A DNA stretch of 64,000 bases from Anaerolineae bacterium (GTDB taxonomy: Bacteria; Chloroflexota; Anaerolineae; Aggregatilineales; Phototrophicaceae): NCBI GenBank assembly GCA_020849765.1, contig JADLAY010000024.1:124001-188000 (forward strand), in the 5' to 3' direction. Shown here one piece after another: positions 53,180 to 61,925 of the stretch. The translations under genes and the position numbers were made by a program. The first letter of the stretch is position 1; every line of letters starts with the position of its first letter. The notes below the pieces were generated by a model. That model saw only the letters and a program-made list of their open reading frames with translations. It did no database searches and had not been told where the DNA came from.

Positions 53180-54529
53180 TCAGTCTGTGTTTTCCCCGGC
53201 GGGCGGGTCATCGTCTCTTTCGTGGCGGACGAACTCGACCCTGGCCACACGCTTGTCGTCCATCTCCAGTACGCGCACATCGTAATCGGCGAACGGTACC
53301 TTGTCGCCCTCGACCGGGAAGCGAGCCAGGCGTTCGGTGATGTAGCCGCCGATGGTGGTCGAGACCGGCTCGAAGCCGGGGTCGCCGAAGCGCTCGACCG
53401 CCTCGTGAACGCTGAGCAGGCCATCGACGACCGTAACATTGCCCTTGATCACGATCGGGTTCTCTTCGGAGTCGAACTCGTCCTGGACTTCGCCAACCAG
53501 CTCTTCCAGGATGTCCTCCATGGTCGTCATGCCCGCCACGCCGCCGTATTCTTCGATGACGATGGCGATGTGAGTCTTGGTCTTCTGCATCCGTTCGAGC
53601 AGCTTGTCGACGGTCAGTGTGCCCGGCACGAACAGTGGTTTGCGCAGCAATGGGTGCAGGTCGACCGACTCCACCTGGAGCAGTTCCGGCTGGTCGGCGA
53701 GCAGGTCGAAGAGGTCTTTGATGTGAAGCACGCCGATGACGCGATCCAGCGCTTCTTCGTAGACGGGATAGCGCGAGTGATGGTGGGTACGCATGAACGC
53801 GAGCAGCTCGCGCAGGCTGATGTCTACCGGGATCGCGTGCATATCCATGCGCGGGTGCATGACCTCCTGCACGCGGACTTCACCGAAATCGAACACGCGG
53901 CGCAGGAGCAGTTCTTCGCTGGCCTGGAGCACGCCCGCCTCGCGGCTGGTGTGGACGAGCATCTCCAGTTCTTCCGCCGAGTGCACCTGCGCGTGGCCGC
54001 TGGCCGGTTCGAAGCCGAGCATGCGCACGAGCCGGTTGCCGACGCCGTTCATGATCCAGATGACCGGGCGGAACAGGCGCAGAAAGAGCGTCGTCGGCGT
54101 GACGACGATCAGCGCGGTACCTTCCGGGCGCTGCAAGGCGATCGATTTGGGCACCAGCTCGCCGAGGACGATGTGGAGCATGGTCACCAGGGCGAAGGCG
54201 ATCGCGATGCTGATGGTTGCGCCTGCGGTCTCCAGCGCCTCTTGCGGCAGGAGCAGCTCAAGCAGGGGCTCGAACAGGTGCGCGATGGCGGGCTCGCCGA
54301 TCCAACCGAGTCCGAGGCTCGCCAGCGTGATGCCGAGCTGGGTCGCGGCGATGTAGGAGTCGAGATGGTCGAACGCACTCTGCGTGACCTTGGCGCTGCC
54401 GTGGCCCTCTTCCGCCAGCTGGGCGATCCGCGTGCGCCGTGCGCCGACCAGGGCGAATTCTGCTGCCACAAAGAACCCATTGATGAAGACGAGTAGGAAG
54501 ACCGCGAAAATTCCTACTATCGTGCTCAT
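53180..54529 (-). CDS. CNNM/DUF21 transmembrane protein with CBS pair and CorC/HlyC domain
   Basis: The 449-residue protein has four N-terminal membrane helices of the DUF21 (CNNM) type (about 1-190), starting IVGIFAVFLLVFINGFFVAA. Two CBS domains (about 205-330), with VMHPRMDMHAIPVD, and a C-terminal CorC_HlyC domain (about 345-440) follow. Members are called hemolysin-like, but many relate to Mg2+ or other divalent cation export. It is divergent from the peroxidase-oxidase fusion. Confidence 0.92.
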   Translation of the reverse strand: MSTIVGIFAVFLLVFINGFFVAAEFALVGARRTRIAQLAEEGHGSAKVTQSAFDHLDSYIAATQLGITLASLGLGWIGEPAIAHLFEPLLELLLPQEALETAGATISIAIAFALVTMLHIVLGELVPKSIALQRPEGTALIVVTPTTLFLRLFRPVIWIMNGVGNRLVRMLGFEPASGHAQVHSAEELEMLVHTSREAGVLQASEELLLRRVFDFGEVRVQEVMHPRMDMHAIPVDISLRELLAFMRTHHHSRYPVYEEALDRVIGVLHIKDLFDLLADQPELLQVESVDLHPLLRKPLFVPGTLTVDKLLERMQKTKTHIAIVIEEYGGVAGMTTMEDILEELVGEVQDEFDSEENPIVIKGNVTVVDGLLSVHEAVERFGDPGFEPVSTTIGGYITERLARFPVEGDKVPFADYDVRVLEMDDKRVARVEFVRHERDDDPPAGENTD

Positions 54530-54812
54530 AGGACCTCACTTCGGGTATGCATCTTGCAGGTGGGTTTGATGCCAGAGTGGAGACATTATAAAACAATTTG
54601 TGATAAATGAACCCTCCACACCCATTCGCCTCGCGGTCAAAGGGCAAGGGATTCTGATGTCATGTCGGCAGCCGGGTATTCTCATGTATAGGCCTCCTTG
54701 TAGACGTTACGGCCCATATGCACATCAACAATTGAAAGTAGGCCAATGCACTTGACCTGGCGGGCAGAGATCGCGCTCGCGATGCGACCGGCGATCCGGA
54801 AAGGCGGTTCAC

Positions 54813-57800
54813 ATGTTGCCAGCCGTGCTCGACCGAACGCGAGTTGATCCTGGTGATCCGGATCTGCGAGGGCTGTTCACCAACCTTCAGGCCAACATTC
54901 TGAAGTCGCATGGACGCGATCACTCGGCCTGCCTGTTTCTGCGTTTCACTGCGCCACCTGGGCGTGTGAAGCGCTGGATCGCGCGCTTCGCCGCCGAAAA
55001 GGTCACGTCGTCCCACGAACAGTTCGAACAGTCTGTGCGTTTCAAGGCTGCCAGAGCTGAGGGAGTCATGCTCGACCAGGCCGTCACCTCATTCTTGCTT
55101 TCCGCGGATGGCTATCGCTACCTCGGCTTTGATCCCGCGCGCTTTGGGCAGCCCGGACGTGCCTTTCGACAAGGCATGAAGTATCGACCCTCACGTATCG
55201 AGGCTGTCGTCAGCCGCCTGTTAGGTACCGCCACGAACGATCCCGATCCCGGAGTGTGGGAAGCGCCTTACCAGGACGCGATCCACGCCATGATCTTGAC
55301 TGCACGCGATGATCGCTTGCGCCTGGAAGAAGATGTGCAGAGTGTAACGGCACTGCTGAGCGAGGTCGCGGCAGTGCTCGCCGTCGAATACGGCGCCGTT
55401 CTGCGGACACCATCGCCGGTGGATGCTGCAGGGGAGTCGGTCGCCAAAGGCCGGACGATTGAACACTTTGGATTCGTCGATGGCCGCAGCAACCCCATCT
55501 TTCTGAAAGACGATTATGACCGTGAAGCACGAGCCGGAGTGACACATTACGATCCATCGGCACCGCTGCGGCTGGCTCTTGTGCAAGATCCATTTGCATC
55601 ACGGGCGGATAGCTGCGGCAGCTATCTGGTCTTTCGTAAGCTCCAGCAAGACGTAATGCGTTTCCACCGCGATCTCGAAGGCTTGGCACAGGAACTCGGC
55701 GCCAGCGTCGAGTTGGCAGGCGCATGGCTTGTCGGGCGCTTTGCCGATGGCACACCTGTGACGCAGCATGGGCATGATGGACTGCCATCGGTTGTCAACG
55801 ATTTCAACTACGCAGGCCGCGACGCGCAGGGCGCCTACTGTCCACCCCATGCCCACATTCGCAAGACGAACCCGCGCGGCTCCGCCCTGTTGGCACGTTT
55901 CGACGACGACCGCAAACGGCGTATCGTGCGCCGTGGCATCCCCTACGGGGCGCATGTGCACGGTACGCCTCACGATGAGGAAGCCGGGCTGCTCTTCATG
56001 TGCTATCAGGGCGACATCGGCCGCCAATTCGAGCACATCCAGCGGCGCTGGGCGGAGAATCGCGGCTTTCCTCATTCGATCATCCTGCCGCGCACGGGCG
56101 CAGACCCGCTCCTGGGCCAGCGACGCTACTCCAGGCCGACACAGCGTTGGGCCAGAGCCTGGGGCGAGCGCCGCAACGTGCGCCGTGATTTCGGTAATTA
56201 TGTTGGCCTGCGCGGCGGTGAATACTTCTTCGCGCCAAGCCTGAGTTTCTTGCACGAGATCGATCGAGATGTGGAGGATGATGACGTGAGCACACCAACT
56301 GATCCGCGTTCAGCCACCGGAGAATGGCATTTGCTTCCCTATGGCTCTGAAGTCGAGGCCGTCCATATGTCGCTGCTGCACACCGGCAAAGTGCTTTATT
56401 ATTCGGGCTTTCGCGTTGCCGAGTTAGTCAAGACGCAGACTCGCGTCTGGAATCCCAAGACTGGCGAAATCAAACAGCCAGACACCCCCAGCGATCTCTT
56501 TTGCGCCGCGCACGCCTTCATGCCGGATGGCCGCCTGCTCTCGACTGGCGGCACACTTGAGTATCGTAATCTTCCGGCGATTCCGCCCTTGGTCATTCGT
56601 AACACGCGCCGCATCGCGCCCTTCGTCACGCGCCTCTATCTGCGGCTGGCGAAGCTCATCCCGGCGTTGGCGAGCATCAGTCAGTTCACGCTCACCGGCT
56701 CGACACAACTCTATCTATTCAATCCGCTGACAGAGCAGTGGGAGTACGCCGGAGACATGCCAGAGGGGCGCTGGTACCCCACCAATACCCCCTTGCCGGA
56801 TGGTCGTATGCTGCTGCTCTCTGGCACCAACGAAGGCGGCGCACGCGGCGAGAAGGCCGCCGCGCTCATCAACCGGCGAGTCGAAGTCTTCGACTCCCTG
56901 CGCGGTCTGGAACAGGTTGCGGTGATCCCGCAGGCCGCGGCGCCCCATCACGTCCCTGGTGGCAGTGGCGATCCGCACCTCGAGTCGTTCCCAACCGTCT
57001 ACCCACGGATGCACGTCCTGCCTTTAAGCGAGGCGGACAAGGCCGCGTTTCCCGCGGGCAAAGCCTTTTGCGCCGGCTACGGTGCACAGAGCAAGATGCT
57101 CAACCTGAGTACGTGGGAGTGGACGGACGTCGCTCAGCTCAATTGGGCGCCGCGTGACGACGGCTGCTCGGTGCTATTGCCACTGCGCCCGCCGGATTAC
57201 CGCGCGCGCGTGCTCAACTTCGGCGGCCATCGCCCGCTCGGTGGCGGCGACATCGAACCGACAGAGACCGCGGAGATGATCGATCTCTCGGTCGAAGATC
57301 CGGAATGGGTGCACGTCGAGCCGATGCAGCACCAGCGCTTGAATGCGTGTGCGGCCCTCTTGCCGGATGGAAAGGTCATGGTTATCGGCGGCAACAAAAC
57401 CGGTCAATTCGATGATCCGGTCTTTGATATCCAGGTTTACGATCCCGATACCGGGCATTGGACAACTGTTGCGCCGATGACTGTGCCACGCCGCTACCAC
57501 TCCACAGCCGTCCTGCTCCCGGATGGCCGCGTGCTCTCTGCCGGAACGACGCCGCTGGAGCGCATCGAAACGCGCATGGAGGTCTACTCGCCCTATTATC
57601 TCTTCCGGGGTCAACGCCCGGTCATTAATTCTTCACCGGACACGCTGGCTTATGGCGAAGCGTTCGAGGTCGGCTACACTTGCGAGGAGGGTGAGCTTGC
57701 CCGCGCGGTGCTCATCCGGCCCGGCTCTGCTACCCATGCCTTTGACATGAACCAGCGCTACGTCGAGGTCGAGATTACGGCGCGGGCGGATCACAGCCTG

Positions 57801-57920
57801 ACGATAACCGCACCCAGAGATGTGCACGTCGCGCCACCCGGCTATTACATGTTGTTTTTGCTTAACGACCGTGATGTGCCCTCGGAAGCGAAATTCGTCC
57901 GATTGCCAGTCCCGGAATAA
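54813..57920 (+). CDS. Fusion of DyP-type peroxidase and radical-copper (galactose/glyoxal) oxidase
   Basis: A single 1035-codon frame encodes two enzymes. Residues ~1-490 are a DyP-type peroxidase: GFVDGRSNP (220-228, catalytic Asp223), haem ligand His348 in CPPHAHIRKTNPR, and distal Arg373/374 in VRRGIPYG. After an acidic linker (DVEDDDVSTP, about 486-495), residues ~505-1035 form a kelch-type copper-radical oxidase with its Ig-like C-terminal domain. The copper-site residues are all present: Cys564 (LFCAAH), Tyr655 (RWYPT), Tyr895-His896 (RRYHST) and His975 (THAFDM). The oxidase would make H2O2 from an aldehyde or primary alcohol, and the peroxidase would use it. No signal peptide is seen. 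The weak GGCGG before ATG 54813 leaves the start moderately sure. Confidence 0.88.
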   Translation: MLPAVLDRTRVDPGDPDLRGLFTNLQANILKSHGRDHSACLFLRFTAPPGRVKRWIARFAAEKVTSSHEQFEQSVRFKAARAEGVMLDQAVTSFLLSADGYRYLGFDPARFGQPGRAFRQGMKYRPSRIEAVVSRLLGTATNDPDPGVWEAPYQDAIHAMILTARDDRLRLEEDVQSVTALLSEVAAVLAVEYGAVLRTPSPVDAAGESVAKGRTIEHFGFVDGRSNPIFLKDDYDREARAGVTHYDPSAPLRLALVQDPFASRADSCGSYLVFRKLQQDVMRFHRDLEGLAQELGASVELAGAWLVGRFADGTPVTQHGHDGLPSVVNDFNYAGRDAQGAYCPPHAHIRKTNPRGSALLARFDDDRKRRIVRRGIPYGAHVHGTPHDEEAGLLFMCYQGDIGRQFEHIQRRWAENRGFPHSIILPRTGADPLLGQRRYSRPTQRWARAWGERRNVRRDFGNYVGLRGGEYFFAPSLSFLHEIDRDVEDDDVSTPTDPRSATGEWHLLPYGSEVEAVHMSLLHTGKVLYYSGFRVAELVKTQTRVWNPKTGEIKQPDTPSDLFCAAHAFMPDGRLLSTGGTLEYRNLPAIPPLVIRNTRRIAPFVTRLYLRLAKLIPALASISQFTLTGSTQLYLFNPLTEQWEYAGDMPEGRWYPTNTPLPDGRMLLLSGTNEGGARGEKAAALINRRVEVFDSLRGLEQVAVIPQAAAPHHVPGGSGDPHLESFPTVYPRMHVLPLSEADKAAFPAGKAFCAGYGAQSKMLNLSTWEWTDVAQLNWAPRDDGCSVLLPLRPPDYRARVLNFGGHRPLGGGDIEPTETAEMIDLSVEDPEWVHVEPMQHQRLNACAALLPDGKVMVIGGNKTGQFDDPVFDIQVYDPDTGHWTTVAPMTVPRRYHSTAVLLPDGRVLSAGTTPLERIETRMEVYSPYYLFRGQRPVINSSPDTLAYGEAFEVGYTCEEGELARAVLIRPGSATHAFDMNQRYVEVEITARADHSLTITAPRDVHVAPPGYYMLFLLNDRDVPSEAKFVRLPVPE

Positions 57921-58068
57921 GCGGCGACATTCGTGTGGATAGGAGCATCGTTGCAGCCAGATATGACGTAAGCCACTAGGAGTTCCGCCTGCTCACCGCC
58001 TACGATTGAGATGGGCGTGCCTGTTCACGGCGCGCCTGTCTGAGCCGAATGCCGGGAGGATGCGGAAC

Positions 58069-58932
58069 ATGACCCCTTCACACGCCATCGCTTTCGTGAA
58101 TTACAGGTACTTCCGCACCACCGATGACAACCGCAGCCGTTACGGGCGTGCCTACACCTACATTTCGAAGAAGCCGCGCATCTTGCAGTTGGTCAGCGAT
58201 GGTGGCACGCTCTGGATTGCGACCAGTTTCCCGATCCGGCGCGGGCGACGCTACTCTCTTGCGTTCAAGCTGGTAGGCTGCGAACCGTTCGACGTACCGG
58301 AGCATCTGCGCAGGATGTTCGGCGCGTATGGCGTGATCGGTCGCTTCAGTGACTCGCGCCATTACCCGCGCAATGACCTGACCGACGTGCTCCTCTCGCT
58401 CGACTTCGCTCCCAAGAAGCCGATCCGCAATCCGTCGGTGATCGGCATGAGTCTGATGACGGCGCGCCAGCTTGCCGCCGCGGATATCGTGCAGCTGGAA
58501 GCCTACGAGGACAAGCTGCTGCATGGCCGCCACATCTTCATCAGCTATTCGTCGCAAGATCGGCGCCAGGCCGATTTGCTGCAGGATGCGCTGGAACTGC
58601 GCGGGCACCGCGTCTGGCGTGACGTGCGCTCGATTGCCTGCGGCGAAGAATGGGAACCGGCCATCTACCGCGCGATCGGCAATGCGGATGCTTTCCTGCT
58701 GCTCGTCAGTGACCGGTCGGCGCAGTCCGAGTGGGTGCGTGACGAGGTGCGCGCGGCGCTGTCACTCTATGAGCGGGCGGGGCGCATCCAGCGCATTGTG
58801 CCGCTGGTGCAATCGAGCGCAGCCTGGGATGCTTTCCCGGAGCTGCATCGTTTCCAGCGCTACGAATGGGCCGAAACGTCGCGGCGGGTGCCAAGCAAGC
58901 TGATCGAGGATTTGAAGGGGCTGGAGCGCTGA
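58069..58932 (+). CDS. TIR-domain protein with uncharacterised N-terminal domain
   Basis: The protein has 287 residues from ATG 58069, with GGGAGG (58054-58059) nine bases upstream. Residues ~153-270 form a TIR domain: HIFISYSSQDRRQADLL, VWRDVRSIACGEEWEPAI (candidate catalytic Glu196) and FLLLVSDRSAQSEWVRDEV. The first 150 residues form a separate domain rich in aromatic and basic residues, including ILQLVSDGGTLWIATS and RRYSLAFKLVGC, that I do not recognise. TIR proteins often degrade NAD+ or make signalling nucleotides in defence. No partner sensor gene is adjacent. Confidence 0.78.
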   Translation: MTPSHAIAFVNYRYFRTTDDNRSRYGRAYTYISKKPRILQLVSDGGTLWIATSFPIRRGRRYSLAFKLVGCEPFDVPEHLRRMFGAYGVIGRFSDSRHYPRNDLTDVLLSLDFAPKKPIRNPSVIGMSLMTARQLAAADIVQLEAYEDKLLHGRHIFISYSSQDRRQADLLQDALELRGHRVWRDVRSIACGEEWEPAIYRAIGNADAFLLLVSDRSAQSEWVRDEVRAALSLYERAGRIQRIVPLVQSSAAWDAFPELHRFQRYEWAETSRRVPSKLIEDLKGLER

Positions 58933-59064
58933 ACGACTGCCCAGTGATGAGCGGTACGCTTTCGCTCGCTTCTGCAAGCGTGATCGCAGATCGGACCAGG
59001 CAAATCGTGCATTTGGAGAGCCTAAAGGTCACTTTTCCCGAAGAAAGTACGTGCACGAAACCGC

Positions 59065-59082
59065 ATAATCGTATACGATTAT
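59065..59082. promoter_or_regulatory. Perfect 18-bp palindrome, likely GntR/FCD operator
   Basis: ATAATCGTATACGATTAT is perfectly symmetric and lies 46 bp before the gntR start. The core TCGTATACGA fits the TnGT...ACnA pattern bound by FadR-subfamily GntR regulators. It should control the gntR-hyuA-hyuB-FAD oxidoreductase operon. Confidence 0.8.
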
Positions 59083-59127
59083 ACGCAACCTCAGTCATCT
59101 CCCCATAGCGCGGGCGGGAGTACGGTC

Positions 59128-59802
59128 ATGAGCGCACACAAGCAGAGCATGAATACCGCAGCTTCGGTTTATGCGCGCATCCGCGACGCCATCGTCGACG
59201 GCCGGCTGCCGAGCGGCACCCCGCTCAAGCAGGATCAACTGGCGAGCGAATTCGGCGTCAGCAAGATCCCCGTGCGCGAGGCACTCGTGCTGCTGGAAGC
59301 GGATGGTTTTGTCGAGTCGTTTCCGGGGCGCGGCGCGATTGTCGCCAAGCTCTCGCGCGAGGAAGTCGAAGAGATCTACCTGATGCGCCGAGCGTTGGAA
59401 CCGATCCTGCTCAACCGCTCGATCGGGCGGACGCCTGCCGTGACCTGGGGCCGCGCCGACGGGGTGCTGGCCGCACTGGCAACGGGCAAGCTGAGTTCGA
59501 GCGAGTGGCACGAACTCGATCAGGAGTTTCACTCGCTGCTCTACCAGCATGCCGGTCTACCGCGCATTCAGAAACTCGTCTCCAATTTGCACAGCAATCT
59601 GGCACGCTATTACGCCCTCTATCAAGCGCTCGGCTCGCCGTTCTACGACCTGGGCGAACACGAGCACCGCGAACTGTTGAATGCCTGCAAGGCGGGCAAC
59701 GTGGTCGAAGCCGACGACATTCTGGCGCACCATCTTGAGCGCACGTCGAACGACGTCCTGGAGGCCCTGCAACCGACTACCGTCACGGAGGATGACGCCT
59801 GA
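59128..59802 (+). CDS. GntR-family regulator (FadR subfamily, FCD domain)
   Basis: The 224-residue protein has a winged HTH (about 10-75; LASEFGVSKIPVREALVLLE) and an all-helical FCD ligand domain with HELDQEFHSLLY and EHRELLNACKAGN metal-site segments. It is the first gene of the operon and its stop overlaps the hyuA start (TGATG), showing coupling. It probably senses an acid intermediate of the hydantoin-type pathway. Confidence 0.92.
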   Translation: MSAHKQSMNTAASVYARIRDAIVDGRLPSGTPLKQDQLASEFGVSKIPVREALVLLEADGFVESFPGRGAIVAKLSREEVEEIYLMRRALEPILLNRSIGRTPAVTWGRADGVLAALATGKLSSSEWHELDQEFHSLLYQHAGLPRIQKLVSNLHSNLARYYALYQALGSPFYDLGEHEHRELLNACKAGNVVEADDILAHHLERTSNDVLEALQPTTVTEDDA

Positions 59803-61925
59803 TGGCCGATGGCCGCTACCTGCTCGCCGTCGACATTGGCGGCACCTTCACCGACCTCGTCCTGCTCGATAAGGCGACCAACGCGATTGCTGTCGGCAAG
59901 GTGCTGACGACGTATCCCGATCCGTCGGAAGCCGTGCTGAGCGGCGTTCAACACCTGCTGACGGATCATAACGTCGCGCCGGGGAGTGTGCAGCGCGTCA
60001 TCCATGGCACGACGCTGGTGACGAACACGATCATCGAGCGCAAGGGCGCGCAGACGGCACTGCTGACGACCGAGGGCTTCCGTGACGCGCTCGAAATCGG
60101 CAACGAAGGCCGCTATGACATCTACGACCTGGGGCTGATCAAGCCCGAGCCGCTGGTCGAGCGGCGTCTGCGCCTGGGCATCCCGGAGCGGATGACGGCA
60201 ACGGGTGACGTGCTGAAGACGCTCGATTTCGAGGCGATGCGGGCGGCCTGTGACGCCATCCGGCGCGAGGGCGTGAGCGCGGTCGCCATCTGTTTCCTGC
60301 ACGCCTACATGAATCCGGCGCACGAACTGCAGGCGGCGGAGATCGTGCAGGAGCTGCTGCCGGACGTCTCGCTGTCACTGTCGCATCAGGTGTCGCCCGC
60401 CATGCGCGAGTACCAGCGCACGTCGACGACGGTCGCCAATGCCTACGTGCAGCCGGTCGCCGAGCGCTATCTTGAGAATCTTGAACGCGGCCTGAACGAC
60501 GCTGACGTGCGCGCGCCGCTCACGGTCATGTTGTCGAGCGGCGGCACGACCAACGTCGAAACCGCCACCGCTTTTCCGATCCGGCTGGTCGAGTCCGGGC
60601 CGTCGGGTGGGGCGCTGGCCGGGGTCTATTGGGGCAAGCAGCTTGGCTACGACGACATTCTCGCCTTCGACATGGGCGGCACGACGGCAAAGGCCGTGCT
60701 CACGCGCGACGGTGCGCTGACGGTCGCCTCCGAGGCCGAGGTTGCGCACGTGCATCGCTTCAAGCGCGGCAGCGGCCTGCCGCTGATGGTGCCGATGATC
60801 CAGATGATTGAGATCGGCGCGGGCGGCGGCAGCATCGCCCACCTGAATCACATGGGGCTGCCCGCCGTCGGGCCGGAGAGCGCCGGGTCGACGCCTGGCC
60901 CGGTCTGCTATGGACGAGGTGGAACCGAGCCGACCGTCACCGATGCCGATCTCACGCTTGGCTATCTCAACCCGGATTACTTTGCCAATGGCACCATTCC
61001 GCTGGATGATGCCGCGGCGCGCACCGCGTTCGAAGGATTAGCCGCATCGCTCGACGTGACGCCGGAGAAGGCCGCCTGGGGCATTCACCAACTGGTTAAC
61101 GAGAACATGGCTGCGGCGGCGCGCGTCCATGCCGCCGAGCGCGGTCTCAACATCCGCCGCTATGCGCTGGTCGCGACCGGTGGGGCGGGTCCGGTGCATG
61201 CCTGCGGCGTGGCCGAACGGCTGCACGTCGACACGGTGATTGTGCCGCCGATTGCGGGCGTCGGCTCGGCCTTTGGCTTCTTGCTGGCGCCGATCTCGTT
61301 CGACTTCACGCGCAGCTACCTGGCCCGGCTCGACGCGCTCGACTTTGACAAGCTCAACGGCGTGCTGGGTACGCTGGAAGACGACGGCACGCGGATTGTG
61401 CTCGGCGCGGGCGTGCCTGCCGACCAGATCCGCGTGACGCGCAGCGTCGACATGCGCTACCTCGGCCAGGGCTACGAGATCCGCGTGCCGTTTGACGCGG
61501 GCGCGGTTGACGATGCGCTGCTGGAGCAAATTCTGCGCAACTTCGAGCAAGAGTACATCCGCTTCTATGGTCGCCTGTGCGACGGCGTGCCGGTCGAGAC
61601 GGTTAACTGGCGCGTCGTCATCTCCGGCCCGCGGCTCGATCTGCACGATCTGAAGCCGCCGCGCTACCACGAGACGACGGCGCCGGATCAGCCGTATGCG
61701 CAGCGCCCGCTCCGTTTCGAGGCGGATGCACCCGCCCTGATGACGCCCGTTTTCCGCCGCGAAGACCTGACCGCTGCTTTCGAGGCCGATGGCCCGGCGG
61801 TGGTCGAAGAAGCCGAGTCGACCACGATCGTGCTGCCCGGCTGGGCGGCATCGCTGCACGCGAATGGCTGCCTGCTTCTCCAACGCAAACGCCCACCGAT
61901 GACCGACGAGGAAGCCCTGTCATGA
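59802..61925 (+). CDS. hyuA: Hydantoinase/oxoprolinase subunit A
   Basis: The 707-residue ATP-grasping subunit has the actin-like phosphate motif LAVDIGGTFTDLVLLD at the start, then HGTTLVTNTIIERKGA, FDMGGTTAKAVL and GAGGGSIAHL. This family opens cyclic amides such as hydantoin, N-methylhydantoin or 5-oxoproline with ATP. Related carboxylases also exist. GGAGG lies upstream. The gene overlaps hyuB by ATGA. The DAO-type enzyme after hyuB hints at an N-methylated or amino-acid product. Confidence 0.92.
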   Translation: MADGRYLLAVDIGGTFTDLVLLDKATNAIAVGKVLTTYPDPSEAVLSGVQHLLTDHNVAPGSVQRVIHGTTLVTNTIIERKGAQTALLTTEGFRDALEIGNEGRYDIYDLGLIKPEPLVERRLRLGIPERMTATGDVLKTLDFEAMRAACDAIRREGVSAVAICFLHAYMNPAHELQAAEIVQELLPDVSLSLSHQVSPAMREYQRTSTTVANAYVQPVAERYLENLERGLNDADVRAPLTVMLSSGGTTNVETATAFPIRLVESGPSGGALAGVYWGKQLGYDDILAFDMGGTTAKAVLTRDGALTVASEAEVAHVHRFKRGSGLPLMVPMIQMIEIGAGGGSIAHLNHMGLPAVGPESAGSTPGPVCYGRGGTEPTVTDADLTLGYLNPDYFANGTIPLDDAAARTAFEGLAASLDVTPEKAAWGIHQLVNENMAAAARVHAAERGLNIRRYALVATGGAGPVHACGVAERLHVDTVIVPPIAGVGSAFGFLLAPISFDFTRSYLARLDALDFDKLNGVLGTLEDDGTRIVLGAGVPADQIRVTRSVDMRYLGQGYEIRVPFDAGAVDDALLEQILRNFEQEYIRFYGRLCDGVPVETVNWRVVISGPRLDLHDLKPPRYHETTAPDQPYAQRPLRFEADAPALMTPVFRREDLTAAFEADGPAVVEEAESTTIVLPGWAASLHANGCLLLQRKRPPMTDEEALS

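Noticed and set aside
51882..58932. SEFIR protein, fusion peroxidase and TIR protein as one defence system
   Set aside because: The genes lie on different strands, separated by an ordinary CNNM-type gene, with no shared promoter; a link is not supported by sequence.
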